Shown in pieces: positions 48,024 to 57,038 of a DNA stretch of 64,000 nucleotides. The stretch is from Virgibacillus sp. AGTR (GTDB lineage Bacteria; Bacillota; Bacilli; Bacillales; Amphibacillaceae): NCBI RefSeq assembly GCF_016919725.2, contig NZ_JAJERH010000006.1:62001-126000 (forward strand), written 5' to 3'. The translations under genes were made by a program, and so were the position numbers. The first letter of the stretch is position 1. Every line of letters begins with the position of its first letter. The notes under the pieces were generated by a model. The model had not been told where the DNA came from. It searched no databases and saw nothing but the letters and a program-made list of their open reading frames with translations.

Positions 48024-49729
48024 ATTTTATAATCCACCCCTTGGTACGTAGTGGTTACGGAAAGCTTTTCTTTTGGTTCTTTTTCCGCTTGCAACGGTTT
48101 ATGTATAATCGTTGACAGCTGATAATCAAGTGAATCCAACCCGTTTTGCAATGACGGCTTTAACGAACCTAATAGCTCCTTTATTCTTTTATTATTATTA
48201 AAAACAGTTATAGCTACCGTACGATTTTGTATGTGCATATCAATTACCGTACGTTTTAAGTACATCAATTCTAAATCGAATAAAATTCGACAATGATCAG
48301 GATCGAATTCGCCATTAGTCGTTTTCTTCCCTTCAAACAACAATTCCGCATCACCTTTTAATCCCATCTTATTCCCAGGTACTTGCAAATAAGCTTGGAT
48401 AAAGTTGTCTGATTCTTGAACTGATTGAAGTTGCAGTGCGTTTATATGGTGTAATAGTTGCTTTGCTCGTTCATGCAATATTCCTTCATTCTGTGTAAAC
48501 ATGTTTATGAGCATTCCCTTTAATGTAGGCTGTTGCACTTTCTCATTTGCTACTGTATGTTCATACGTTAAACCTAACCATTGAATGGTTTGTCGAATGG
48601 CGGACAAAAAGTGGTCTTTACTACCTAGATTCGTCTGATTTTTGCCATTTAGTAGTAACTGTTCTAATTGTGTATATGTCTCATTACGTTGCAATAATTT
48701 TAAATTAACTATAAATCGTTGCAGGTCTGATTTCGTATGCAGGCTGCTTAAATGAGATACATTTGGGAATGTATCCTTGATTAGCTGCTTTATTTGTTGT
48801 ATGTCACTTGTTCCAAAATGCTGCTTTCCGGTAACAGGGTAAATTTTATCTTGTAATACACTTACTAAACTTTCCGTTCGTGCTATGTAGTCAGCTTTAT
48901 TTGCAATTACTTCGGAAAGCCGATTTCCCTTTATACCTGTCCATAAACCTGTAACTGCCTGTTGCTGAGCAGAACCACTCCCATTGGTGGTAGCGGAAGC
49001 ATTTGACATAATTCCATTCGTTTTATCAATGGTTGGTTGCGTTAATCCAAGTATGTGTAATAAAGGGATAACCTGTCGATTCGGCACCATGCTCTTTATT
49101 TGCATATTGGGGTATGCTTGGTCTGAGAATGGTTGAAGTAATAAAGCTATCTGCTGTTTTAGCTGTGAATGGTTAACCTGCCCTGGCAATTGCTGAAATA
49201 CTTCTAGTAATTGTTTTGAGAGTGAATGCGAATCTTTTGTTACCAGTGCCTGAAATACAGCATTTGAAATTGGCCAACGATTTCTTATCATTTCTTTTAT
49301 AATGGAGAGTTCTTGTTGATTCCCTTTTTTACCTACTAATAATTGAAAAGCTTGAGAAAGCTGCGATTTGTCAAAGGGGATCTGATCACGCATTAATTCT
49401 TGTAGGAATACCATATTTGTCTTTGTCTGCTTTAACCCTAGCTGTTCTAATAGTTGTAGGGCAGTTTTCCCCACCTGCGTGCTCGACCGTTCTCCTAGCA
49501 CTTTTAATTCCAGTACTTGATCATTTTCTACTACTTGAAAATAATAGTTTCCACCAGCATGAAGAGAGGCCTGTAACTGTGCAATCATCTTATGCTGACC
49601 AATTTGTATTTGCGCTTTATTTCCTGGAAAAAGCTTTAACACTCTCCCCTGGATAATTTGCCCTTTCTTCAATGGGGCTATATGATTACTTGTATTTACT
49701 TGTTGGTCACCTGAAATTCGTAGACTCAT
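48020..49729 (-). CDS. YlqG-like protein, possible FliK-related export/hook protein
   Basis: 569 residues, Gln- and Leu-rich, no membrane segment. The N-terminus (KKGQIIQGRVLKLFPGNKAQ) looks like a small beta domain, and the C-terminal third (LLFEGKKTTNGEFDPDHCRI, LFDLELMYLKRTVIDMHIQN) resembles the Flg_hook-type domain of FliK-like proteins. Co-transcribed with the FlhB-like gene, which suggests a second ruler/switch pair; function not established. GGAGGAGG precedes the ATG. Confidence 0.78.
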   Translation of the reverse strand: MSLRISGDQQVNTSNHIAPLKKGQIIQGRVLKLFPGNKAQIQIGQHKMIAQLQASLHAGGNYYFQVVENDQVLELKVLGERSSTQVGKTALQLLEQLGLKQTKTNMVFLQELMRDQIPFDKSQLSQAFQLLVGKKGNQQELSIIKEMIRNRWPISNAVFQALVTKDSHSLSKQLLEVFQQLPGQVNHSQLKQQIALLLQPFSDQAYPNMQIKSMVPNRQVIPLLHILGLTQPTIDKTNGIMSNASATTNGSGSAQQQAVTGLWTGIKGNRLSEVIANKADYIARTESLVSVLQDKIYPVTGKQHFGTSDIQQIKQLIKDTFPNVSHLSSLHTKSDLQRFIVNLKLLQRNETYTQLEQLLLNGKNQTNLGSKDHFLSAIRQTIQWLGLTYEHTVANEKVQQPTLKGMLINMFTQNEGILHERAKQLLHHINALQLQSVQESDNFIQAYLQVPGNKMGLKGDAELLFEGKKTTNGEFDPDHCRILFDLELMYLKRTVIDMHIQNRTVAITVFNNNKRIKELLGSLKPSLQNGLDSLDYQLSTIIHKPLQAEKEPKEKLSVTTTYQGVDYKI

Positions 49730-49746
49730 CCCGATAGTACCTCCTC

Positions 49747-50517
49747 CTAGGAAACTATATTTTTAACAGGTGAAAATGATCGTCGATGATGAGGGCATAC
49801 ACCATATTGTTCTAAACTTTCCATGTGTTGCTTTGTTCCATACCCCATATTAGAAGCGAATTCATACATAGGAAACTTATTATGTAAATCCTTCATATAA
49901 TTATCTCTGGTTACTTTTGCTAAAATACTTGCAGCAGCAATAGATACACTTTTTGCGTCCCCTTTAACAATAGCCTCCGATGTGCACGATAGCGAATCTA
50001 ACTCCACCGCATCTATCAACACATGTTCTGGAGTTGGGCTTAGTTGGCCAATAGCATCATACATTGCAAGCTTTGTTGCCTCATAAATGTTGATTTCATC
50101 AATTTTATCGCTATTAATTATCGAAATTCCATAGCTTAAAGCTTTCTTTATAATGACTTGATAAAATTTATCTCTGTCAGCTTCTGTTAATTGCTTAGAA
50201 TCATTCAAGCCTAGTAATTTAAAGTCTGCTGGTAATATCACACTTGCTGCTACCACAGGTCCGGCAAGCGGTCCTCTGCCGGCCTCATCAACCCCTGCAA
50301 TATAATGTATATCTTTTGAATAACAGGCGTTCTCGTATGAAATCATTTCCCTATGCCGCTGCTCTAATTCTTGTTTTTTTAATTGACGCTTTTCATAGCT
50401 CGCAATTAATTGCTGAACACCTTTTCGCTCATCCATCCGTAAATGGGAAATCAATTCTTCATTTAATTCTCCGGCTTCAAATAATTTCTTTAGTACAGCT
50501 ATTGATTTTTTATTCAT
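49747..50517 (-). CDS. rnhB: Ribonuclease HII
   Basis: 256 residues. Catalytic motif AGVDEAGRGPLAGPVVAA (Asp-Glu pair), LNDSKQLTEADRD, and VLIDAVELDS; removes misincorporated ribonucleotides. The N-terminal 70-residue extension is usual in bacilli. ATG at 50517 with AGGTG 8 nt upstream; upstream codons of the same frame are unlikely. Confidence 0.96.
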   Translation of the reverse strand: MNKKSIAVLKKLFEAGELNEELISHLRMDERKGVQQLIASYEKRQLKKQELEQRHREMISYENACYSKDIHYIAGVDEAGRGPLAGPVVAASVILPADFKLLGLNDSKQLTEADRDKFYQVIIKKALSYGISIINSDKIDEINIYEATKLAMYDAIGQLSPTPEHVLIDAVELDSLSCTSEAIVKGDAKSVSIAAASILAKVTRDNYMKDLHNKFPMYEFASNMGYGTKQHMESLEQYGVCPHHRRSFSPVKNIVS

Positions 50518-50628
50518 TGTATTAACACCTATCTCTCTGTATCTAATATCGGCCAGTTTCATTAATTTGTTAGTGTTTCAAACCCTAAACCTTTCTATTG
50601 ATGACGATTTATACGTATGACATGAAAT

Positions 50629-50656
50629 AAGACACCCATCCGAAGATGCATGTCTT
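50629..50656 (-). terminator. UUCG-capped hairpin after rbgA
   Basis: Minus strand: AAGACA ... CATC-TTCG-GATG ... TGTCTT, a 4-bp stem closed by a cUUCGg tetraloop, a 2x2 internal loop and a 6-bp lower stem, followed by TTATTTC. It is 28 bp past the rbgA stop. Very stable; weak T-run, so terminator or RNA-stability element. Confidence 0.5.
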
Positions 50657-50683
50657 GGTAACCCTCTAATTTAGGGACATCAT

Positions 50684-51535
50684 TTACTGATTAGAAGGAG
50701 ATTCTAGTGAAACTCTACCTAGTTTTCCTGTACGTAAATCCCTAATAACAATATCGGATACCTTGGCCAAATTAACTTTACCACCACTCTCGAGTGCTCC
50801 ACGTTGCTTACCTATTGCATTAAAGATTTCCCACATATCGTCCATATCACGGTCTACTTGATAGCGCTCCTCCAATTTTTGAGGATAGTGCTTTTGTAAA
50901 TAAGTAATGACAAAAGCCACGATATCTTGCAAGGAAAGCAATTGATCTTTTATCGTACCGATAGCTGCTAAACGATAACCAACTAGCTCCTCCTCAAATT
51001 TTGGCCATAATATACCTGGTGTATCCAATAACTCAAAATCCCTTTTGACTTTTATCCATAATTGCTGTTTTGTCACTCCCGGTCTATCACCAGTTTTAGC
51101 AATCTTTTTATTCGCTAAACGATTGATTAGCGTTGATTTTCCAACATTAGGAATTCCTACGATCATTGCTCTTGCCGCTCTAGGCTGTATTCCTTTCTTT
51201 CTTAATTTGTCCATCTTCGCCTGCGCTTGTTCCTTCGCTAACTGAATGACTTGTTTTATATCATTCCTATCATTCACATTAATTGCTATTGCTGGTATAT
51301 GTTTTTTCTCGAAATAGGCCAGCCATTGGTTTGTAACATACTGATCGGCTAAATCCTTTTTCATCATTACAATCATCTTTGGTTTATTCTGTAACACTTG
51401 TTGTAACATCGGATTTTGTGAAGAAAATGGAGCTCGAGCATCAACTAATTCCATTACAAAATCAACAAGCTTAAGTTTTTCTTCTACTTCCCGTCTAGCT
51501 TTTGCCATATGACCGGGAAACCATTGAATGGTCAT
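50684..51535 (-). CDS. rbgA: Ribosome biogenesis GTPase RbgA (YlqF)
   Basis: 283 residues, circularly permuted GTPase: G4 (MKKDLAD) comes before G1 (GIPNVGKST) and G3 (DTPGILWP). N-terminal IQWFPGHMAKARREVEEKL is the family signature. Needed for late 50S assembly. 9 bp after lepB. Confidence 0.97.
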   Translation of the reverse strand: MTIQWFPGHMAKARREVEEKLKLVDFVMELVDARAPFSSQNPMLQQVLQNKPKMIVMMKKDLADQYVTNQWLAYFEKKHIPAIAINVNDRNDIKQVIQLAKEQAQAKMDKLRKKGIQPRAARAMIVGIPNVGKSTLINRLANKKIAKTGDRPGVTKQQLWIKVKRDFELLDTPGILWPKFEEELVGYRLAAIGTIKDQLLSLQDIVAFVITYLQKHYPQKLEERYQVDRDMDDMWEIFNAIGKQRGALESGGKVNLAKVSDIVIRDLRTGKLGRVSLESPSNQ

Positions 51536-51544
51536 TGTTTAAAC

Positions 51545-52117
51545 CTACTTTCCTATCGTCTGCATTCGATTGAACGGCCAATATATGAGGTCTGTTTTTC
51601 CTACAATTTGATCAGTAGAAACGACCCCCAGTACACGGCTGTCCGTTGAATTCCCTCTGTTATCTCCTAATACTAATACATGGTCTTCTGGAATAACATC
51701 ATATCCACCAGGAAGGTCTTCTAACGAAAAGTCATTCGTTAGGATTTGATATGATTTAAGACTATCCTTTTGATCTGTTAAGAATGGTTCATTCACTTCT
51801 TCTCCATTAATGTACAATACATTATCAATCACTTCAACATGTTCTCCTGGCAATCCAATTACACGCTTAATAAAATCCTTTTTTGATGACGCATGGAATA
51901 CAACCACATCAAATCGTTCTGGTTCATGTAAATGATAAGCAAATTTGTTTACAATCATTTGATCGCCATCATGTAATGTTGGAAGCATAGACGGTCCATC
52001 AACTACAATTGGAGCGAAAAAGAACATCCGAACTATAAAAGCCAATCCAAAGGCGATTAATAAAGCCTTTAACCAATCTAACCATTCGTTCTTCTTTTCT
52101 TTCTTCCTTTTTCCCAT
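51545..52117 (-). CDS. lepB: Type I signal peptidase
   Basis: 190 residues: one N-terminal membrane helix (about 16-35), catalytic Ser43 in GPSMLPTL and Lys84 in DFIKRVIGLPGE, and VLGDNRGNSTDSR. Cleaves signal peptides of exported proteins. GGAGG precedes the ATG. Located between rplS and rbgA, a site without a peptidase gene in B. subtilis as I recall. Confidence 0.96.
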   Translation of the reverse strand: MGKRKKEKKNEWLDWLKALLIAFGLAFIVRMFFFAPIVVDGPSMLPTLHDGDQMIVNKFAYHLHEPERFDVVVFHASSKKDFIKRVIGLPGEHVEVIDNVLYINGEEVNEPFLTDQKDSLKSYQILTNDFSLEDLPGGYDVIPEDHVLVLGDNRGNSTDSRVLGVVSTDQIVGKTDLIYWPFNRMQTIGK

Positions 52118-52300
52118 ATTTCCCCCTCCAACCTTTGTACATAAGACCCTCTTTATATATTACAATAATTATGTACTTAAACAAAACTGGGGCTTTCTTA
52201 GTTGGAAAATCTTAAGCAATATCAGTAACGAAATAAGCATTTAGTTTACTAGCTATACTGCTTAAAACTTCAATATTTTCCCCATAACCTCTAGTACAAA

Positions 52301-52332
52301 AAAGGAGCTTGTGCAGATTGCCAAGCTCCTTT
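52301..52332 (-). terminator. Intrinsic terminator of rplS
   Basis: Perfect 11-bp stem (AAAGGAGCTTG/CAAGCTCCTTT) with a 10-nt loop; TTTTTTG follows on the minus strand. It lies 26 bp past rplS. The 183 bp from here to lepB contain no gene; a lepB promoter is likely but not clear. Confidence 0.92.
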
Positions 52333-52357
52333 CCAATGATTTTGTACTCGTATACTA

Positions 52358-52702
52358 TTAGCGACGTTCTTTAATACGAGCTGCTTTACCACGAAGATTG
52401 CGTAAGTAGTAAAGTTTCGCACGGCGAACAATACCACGACGCGATACTTCGATTTTATCAATACGAGGTGAATGTACTGGGAATGTACGCTCAACACCTA
52501 CTCCATAAGAAAGCTTTCTTACTGTGAATGTTTCGCTAATTCCACCGTTTTGACGTTTAATAACGACACCTTCGAATACCTGAATACGTTCACGGGAACC
52601 TTCCACAACCTTAACGTGGACTTTAACAGTGTCTCCCGGACGGAAATCAGGATGATCATTACGAAGTTGGTCTTTAGTAATGTCTTCAATTAATTTTTGC
52701 AT
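52358..52702 (-). CDS. rplS: 50S ribosomal protein L19
   Basis: 114 residues: [40 protein letters not shown] and [27 protein letters not shown] is 8 nt before the ATG at 52702. Preceded by its own promoter and an L19-type leader, and followed by a terminator, so it forms a single-gene unit. Confidence 0.98.
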   Translation of the reverse strand: MQKLIEDITKDQLRNDHPDFRPGDTVKVHVKVVEGSRERIQVFEGVVIKRQNGGISETFTVRKLSYGVGVERTFPVHSPRIDKIEVSRRGIVRRAKLYYLRNLRGKAARIKERR

Positions 52703-52792
52703 CTGGCTTCTCTCCTTCCAAACCAATGCTCATATCTACTATGTGACAGCGGAACATCGTTTATAAAGCTTAAAGACGGAACTTTAAGCACA
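52703..52792 (-). ncRNA. L19 leader (ribosomal protein leader RNA)
   Basis: About 90 nt between the predicted start site and rplS. It contains a perfect hairpin GCTTAAAG/CTTTAAGC (52768-52789) and the segment GATGTTCCGCTG ... GAGCATTGGTTTGG next to the ribosome-binding site, which resembles the known Firmicute L19 leader upstream of rplS. Autoregulation by L19 is inferred from that family. Confidence 0.65.
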
Positions 52793-52798
52793 TCATTT

Positions 52799-52827
52799 AA
52801 TATACCATATCAAACTCTAGACTTCAA
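52799..52827 (-). promoter_or_regulatory. Sigma-A promoter of rplS
   Basis: TTGAAG (52822-52827), 17 bp, TATATT (52799-52804), with TG one base upstream of the -10. It starts 5 bp after the trmD stop codon, giving rplS independent expression. Confidence 0.6.
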
Positions 52828-52831
52828 CCAC

Positions 52832-53566
52832 TTATTTATCATCCCATTCTTCTATCCATCGTTTCCACTCTTCTGGTATATTTTTATGTTCTAGTAAATC
52901 ACGTCGACGCTGATATGTTCTTAGCAATGATTGTCGTTCTCTCCAAGCATTAATTTTCCCGTGATCTCCTGATAACAAAACCTCTGGAACTTTCAATCCT
53001 CGGAAATCTGCTGGCCTCGTATAATGTGGATGCTCCAATAAACCTGTCGAGAAAGAGTCCTGAGGTGCTGAATCTTTATTCCCCAGCACTTCAGGAAGTA
53101 AACGAACAACACTATCCATCACAACCATTGACCCTATTTCTCCTCCAGTAAGCACAAAGTCTCCAATAGAAATTTCGTCTGTTACTAAGTGTTCTCTAAT
53201 TCTTTCATCATACCCTTCATAGTGACCACATATAAAGATAAGATGATCCTCCTGAGAAAGTTCTTCTGCCTTCTTCTGATTATAGGTTTCTCCCTGTGGG
53301 CACATGAGAATAATTCTGGAATTATCAGATTTTCTTTGCTTTTTTACAGCTTCCACCGTGTCAAAAATTGGTTGTGGTGTTAATACCATACCCGCACCAC
53401 CACCATACGGATAATCATCTACTTTATAATGTTTGTTTTCCGTGTAATCTCGAAAGTTTACTAAATTGTAGCTAAACCTGTCATTTTCATACGCCTTTTT
53501 TAAGATAGATGACTGTAATACTCCATGAAACATCTCTGGAAAAAGGGTTAGTATATCGATGTGCAT
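52832..53566 (-). CDS. trmD: tRNA (guanine37-N1)-methyltransferase TrmD
   Basis: 244 residues, SPOUT trefoil-knot enzyme. [13 protein letters not shown] at the start, [21 protein letters not shown], and the knot [20 protein letters not shown]. Its ATG shares a base with the rimM stop (TGATG). Confidence 0.98.
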   Translation of the reverse strand: MHIDILTLFPEMFHGVLQSSILKKAYENDRFSYNLVNFRDYTENKHYKVDDYPYGGGAGMVLTPQPIFDTVEAVKKQRKSDNSRIILMCPQGETYNQKKAEELSQEDHLIFICGHYEGYDERIREHLVTDEISIGDFVLTGGEIGSMVVMDSVVRLLPEVLGNKDSAPQDSFSTGLLEHPHYTRPADFRGLKVPEVLLSGDHGKINAWRERQSLLRTYQRRRDLLEHKNIPEEWKRWIEEWDDK

Positions 53567-54081
53567 CAGTCTAACAATCCTTCCATCGGCTCAATAATTA
53601 CTTTACTTGCCTGCGTATCTACTAAAGTGACAACAGATGCAATATAAGGAATAAGTACATCCTTTCCTTGTGATCGACGAACGACCCATACATCGTTGGC
53701 GCCAGGAGATAAAATTTCTTTAATTGTACCTATTTGTTCTCCATCATTTGTAAAAACGGCACATCCAATAATTTCGTGATAATAAAATTCATGTTCTGCC
53801 AGGTCTGTCAACTGATCTTCTTTTATTTTTAACTTACAACCTTTATAAACCTCTACATCATTTATATTCGTCAATCCTTTAAAACGTAGTAGGTCAAATC
53901 CTTTATGCATACGATGGCTTTCAATGGTTAATTCCTTCTGTATATTACCATCCTTAACAATATACAGTGTCTTTCCAATCGAAAAGCGTTCTTCGAAATC
54001 GGTAATTCGCAGTACCTTTACTTCACCGTGTATTCCATGTGTGTTAATTATCTTCCCTACAGTATACATTTTCTCTGTCAT
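53566..54081 (-). CDS. rimM: 16S rRNA processing protein RimM
   Basis: 171 residues: N-terminal RimM domain ([20 protein letters not shown]) and C-terminal PRC barrel ([30 protein letters not shown]). Assists 30S head assembly with S19. Two adjacent ATGs; AGGTGAG favours the second. Confidence 0.97.
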   Translation of the reverse strand: MTEKMYTVGKIINTHGIHGEVKVLRITDFEERFSIGKTLYIVKDGNIQKELTIESHRMHKGFDLLRFKGLTNINDVEVYKGCKLKIKEDQLTDLAEHEFYYHEIIGCAVFTNDGEQIGTIKEILSPGANDVWVVRRSQGKDVLIPYIASVVTLVDTQASKVIIEPMEGLLD

Positions 54082-54092
54082 CATCTCACCTG

Positions 54093-54482
54093 CTATTCAT
54101 CAATTCGAATGACTATATCGTCTTTGACAACGATAGCACTTTCACCCATAAGCTCATTCCAATGCGATCCTTCTGAGACCTCAACAAGAGCTTCAACCTC
54201 TTTTTCTATTATTTCACTACCCATCTCCAGCATTTCCAGTTGCTCTATTTTAAAATCAGCAAGCTTAATTTTTTCTTTACGATTATTAATTTCCTGTTGA
54301 AAACGATGACCAACCTCTTGCTTGGAGATTCCTGGTTTATTAGAGAGCTTTCTTTGTTCGAATAAAAGCTGTTGACACTCTTGTTCAAGCCGCATTTTAT
54401 GATTGTAAAAGTTAGTTTTTAATTTTTCTTTGCTCTTCTCTGTGACAATTTGCTTGATTAGGACTTTTTTTATAATTTTCAA
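54093..54482 (-). CDS. YlqD family protein, function unknown
   Basis: 129 residues: an N-terminal strand ([20 protein letters not shown]), a long charged coiled coil with [14 protein letters not shown], and a C-terminal beta region ([20 protein letters not shown]). This is the YlqD layout and the conserved position between khpA and rimM. TTG start with GAGG upstream. A terminator separates it from khpA, so it likely heads a ylqD-rimM-trmD unit or depends on read-through. Confidence 0.88.
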   Translation of the reverse strand: MKIIKKVLIKQIVTEKSKEKLKTNFYNHKMRLEQECQQLLFEQRKLSNKPGISKQEVGHRFQQEINNRKEKIKLADFKIEQLEMLEMGSEIIEKEVEALVEVSEGSHWNELMGESAIVVKDDIVIRIDE

Positions 54483-54533
54483 CGTTCATTCCTCACTCTC
54501 ACAAAGCGTCTTGTAACTTGTAAAAAAATGTGT

Positions 54534-54560
54534 AAAAAGGGAAAGGTTCCGCCCTTTCCC
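54534..54560 (-). terminator. Terminator between khpA and ylqD
   Basis: Perfect 8-bp stem GGGAAAGG/CCTTTCCC with a 6-nt loop, then TTTTTACACATTTTTTT on the minus strand. It starts 2 bp past the khpA stop. Splits a gene group usually treated as one operon. Confidence 0.88.
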
Positions 54561-54561
54561 T

Positions 54562-54789
54562 CTACATAATATCTAAATAAACACGCTTATTGCTATTGGT
54601 TTTTGCTGCGTAAACAACTGTACGGATCGCCTTGGCAATTCGTCCATTTTTACCAATCACCTTACCAACATCATCAGGGTTCACGGAAAGATGATAAACA
54701 ATCTTTGATTCTTCTTCCGTTTCCGTTACCACAATGTCTTCTGGGTGATCTACGAGTGACGTTACAATAGATTCAATAAGGGCTGTCAT
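54562..54789 (-). CDS. khpA: KH-domain RNA-binding protein KhpA (YlqC)
   Basis: 75 residues, single type II KH domain with the GxxG loop in VGKVIGKNGRIAKAIRTVV. In related bacteria it pairs with KhpB (Jag) and binds small RNAs and mRNAs. 9 bp after rpsP. Weak ribosome-binding site. Confidence 0.96.
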   Translation of the reverse strand: MTALIESIVTSLVDHPEDIVVTETEEESKIVYHLSVNPDDVGKVIGKNGRIAKAIRTVVYAAKTNSNKRVYLDIM

Positions 54790-54798
54790 GATATCACA

Positions 54799-55077
54799 CT
54801 ACTTTGCAATTTGATTTTTTTGCTCGTGGAATTTCTTCATGATGCCTTCTTTTGAGAATAGATTGCGAACTGTATCACTAGGTTTAGCACCTTTAGTCAT
54901 CCAGTCAAGTGCTTTTTCTTCATCTATTTTAACTTCAACTGGATTTACAACAGGATTATAAGTTCCGATTTGTTCGATAGAACGTCCATCACGTGGAGAA
55001 CGTGAGTCAGCTACAACGATACGATAGAATGGATTTCTTTTAGATCCCATACGTTTTAAACGAATTTTAACTGCCAT
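54799..55077 (-). CDS. rpsP: 30S ribosomal protein S16
   Basis: 92 residues: [32 protein letters not shown] and [16 protein letters not shown] is 8 nt before the ATG. Promoter at 55120-55148. The 203 bp to ffh also contain a CATGAAGCAATTCATG palindrome (55229-55244). Confidence 0.98.
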   Translation of the reverse strand: MAVKIRLKRMGSKRNPFYRIVVADSRSPRDGRSIEQIGTYNPVVNPVEVKIDEEKALDWMTKGAKPSDTVRNLFSKEGIMKKFHEQKNQIAK

Positions 55078-55119
55078 GCTTCTTGCACCTCCAAATATAA
55101 GTATTTAACACATTTTTAG

Positions 55120-55148
55120 ATTTTAGCAGAAAACAGAAAGTCTGTAAA
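55120..55148 (-). promoter_or_regulatory. Sigma-A promoter of rpsP-khpA
   Basis: TTTACA (55143-55148), 17 bp, TAAAAT (55120-55125), with TG one base upstream of the -10 (extended -10). About 40 bp of leader before rpsP. Confidence 0.65.
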
Positions 55149-55280
55149 GTGTTTTTCCATTACAATGCTTAATCCTTTGATTTTCCTACTTGTAATTAGG
55201 CCCTTGAACCTTCGTTCTTCTCAAATCACATGAAGCAATTCATGCTTGCAAGTATGAGCTGAGAGCTTCCGAATTCTGAA

Positions 55281-56624
55281 TTACATAAATGGAAATTTCA
55301 TTCCTTTACCTTTCTTACCCTTTTGCATATTTGTCATTTGCTTCATCATTTTTTTCATCTCTTCAAATTGTTTTAATAGTCTGTTTACTTGAGAAACCGA
55401 AGTTCCCGACCCTTTTGCTATTCGCTTCTTTCTACTCGCATTCATCAAACTTGGGTCCTGGCGTTCATTCTTAGTCATGGATTGAATAATGGCTTCTACA
55501 TGTGAAATTTGTTTTTCGTCAATTTGAGCATTTTTAAGCCCCTTCATTTTATTAGCGCCCGGAATCATTGACATTAGATCATCTAATGGCCCCATCTTCT
55601 TCACTTGTCCCATTTGCTCTAAGAAATCATCAAATGTAAAGGACATGTTCTTCATTTTTTCTTCAAGCTCTTTCGCCTGTTTTTCATCTACATTCGTTTG
55701 GGCTTTTTCAATTAACGATAATACATCACCCATACCAAGTATTCTAGAGGCCATTCGATCAGGATGAAACGCTTCTAACTGATCAAGCTTTTCCCCCATA
55801 CCAGCAAATTTAATTGGTTTATCTGTCACAGCCTTAATGGATAAAGCAGCCCCACCACGAGTATCTCCATCTAATTTTGTTAGAACTACCCCTGTAATAT
55901 CTAACTGTTCATTAAAGCTTTCAGCTACATTGACTGCATCTTGTCCCGTCATTGAATCCACAACTAGATAAATCTCATCAGGTTTAACAACCGATTTGAT
56001 TTCTTCTAGTTCTTGCATTAGTTCACTATCAACATGTAATCTCCCTGCAGTATCAATGATTACATAATCATGATGCTCTTCTTTCGCTTTTTCAATCGCC
56101 TTTTGGGCAATATCAACCGGGTTTGCATCTGTTCCCATAGAGAATACCGGTAAATCAAGCTGTTTCCCTAACGTTTCGAGCTGTTGAATTGCTGCAGGGC
56201 GGTAAATGTCGCAAGCTACAAGTAATGGTGAACGATTATGTTTCTTCCGTAAAAGGTTAGCAAGTTTACCAGTTGTAGTTGTTTTTCCAGCACCTTGCAG
56301 ACCAGTCATCATAATTACCGTTGGAGCTTTGTCTGCTACAGCGATCTTACTTTGTTCGCCACCCATGAGTGCTGTTAGCTCTTCTTTTACAACTTTAATA
56401 ACCTGTTGCCCAGGCGTTAAGCTTTCCATAACTTCTTGACCAACAGCACGTTCTTTAATTCGTTTGATTAAATCTTTTACAACTTTATAGTTTACATCGG
56501 CTTCCAGTAATGCAAGCCGAACTTCTCTCGTCATTTCCTTTACATCCTGCTCAGAAACCTTACCTTTACCAGTAATTTTTTTAATTGTACTTTGCAGGCG
56601 GTCGGCCAATCCTTCAAACGCCAT
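55281..56624 (-). CDS. ffh: Signal recognition particle GTPase Ffh
   Basis: 447 residues: N domain, G domain with GLQGAGKTTT near 108-117, DTAGRLH and TKLDGDTRGG, and a methionine-rich M domain that binds 4.5S RNA (GSGTSVSQVNRLLKQFEEMK) and ends MQKGKKGKGMKFPFM. Co-expressed with ylxM, 13 bp upstream. Confidence 0.98.
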   Translation of the reverse strand: MAFEGLADRLQSTIKKITGKGKVSEQDVKEMTREVRLALLEADVNYKVVKDLIKRIKERAVGQEVMESLTPGQQVIKVVKEELTALMGGEQSKIAVADKAPTVIMMTGLQGAGKTTTTGKLANLLRKKHNRSPLLVACDIYRPAAIQQLETLGKQLDLPVFSMGTDANPVDIAQKAIEKAKEEHHDYVIIDTAGRLHVDSELMQELEEIKSVVKPDEIYLVVDSMTGQDAVNVAESFNEQLDITGVVLTKLDGDTRGGAALSIKAVTDKPIKFAGMGEKLDQLEAFHPDRMASRILGMGDVLSLIEKAQTNVDEKQAKELEEKMKNMSFTFDDFLEQMGQVKKMGPLDDLMSMIPGANKMKGLKNAQIDEKQISHVEAIIQSMTKNERQDPSLMNASRKKRIAKGSGTSVSQVNRLLKQFEEMKKMMKQMTNMQKGKKGKGMKFPFM

Positions 56625-56637
56625 AGAAGGTGTCCCC

Positions 56638-56958
56638 CTAATCTAATTCTTTTAATTTATGAATGATTTGCTGAACAGCTTTTTGCTCAGACAATTCAGC
56701 TTCCAGACTTTCTATAAGCTCAGATCGCTGCTGAAACTTCTTGTATAAGGATAGCTTTTCCTCATACGTTTCCAACATATGTTCTGTTCGCTTAATATTA
56801 TCATATACAGCCTGCCTTGATACATCGAATACTTCAGAAATCTCACCAAGAGAATAATCCTCAAGATAATACATTTCCATGTAATTTCGCTGTTTGGGTG
56901 TAAGTAATGCCTGATAAAAATCAAATAAATAATTCATTCGCGTTGTTTTTTCTAGCAT
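56638..56958 (-). CDS. ylxM: SRP-associated helix-turn-helix protein YlxM (UPF0122)
   Basis: 106 residues with a sigma-70 region 4-like [23 protein letters not shown] then [10 protein letters not shown]. In Streptococcus YlxM stimulates SRP GTPase function. Start at [12 protein letters not shown] with GGGGTG upstream. Strong promoter in the spacer before it. Confidence 0.94.
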   Translation of the reverse strand: MLEKTTRMNYLFDFYQALLTPKQRNYMEMYYLEDYSLGEISEVFDVSRQAVYDNIKRTEHMLETYEEKLSLYKKFQQRSELIESLEAELSEQKAVQQIIHKLKELD

Positions 56959-56997
56959 GATATACACCCCTTGTTAAGTGATTTACCTTTACAAAAT

Positions 56998-57027
56998 ATA
57001 ATAACGAATGTTCCGTTTGTATGTCAA
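56998..57027 (-). promoter_or_regulatory. Sigma-A promoter of ylxM-ffh
   Basis: Consensus TTGACA (57022-57027), 18 bp, TATTAT (56998-57003), between ftsY and ylxM. Best promoter match in the right half of the window. Confidence 0.7.
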
Positions 57028-57038
57028 GCCGCTACTAA

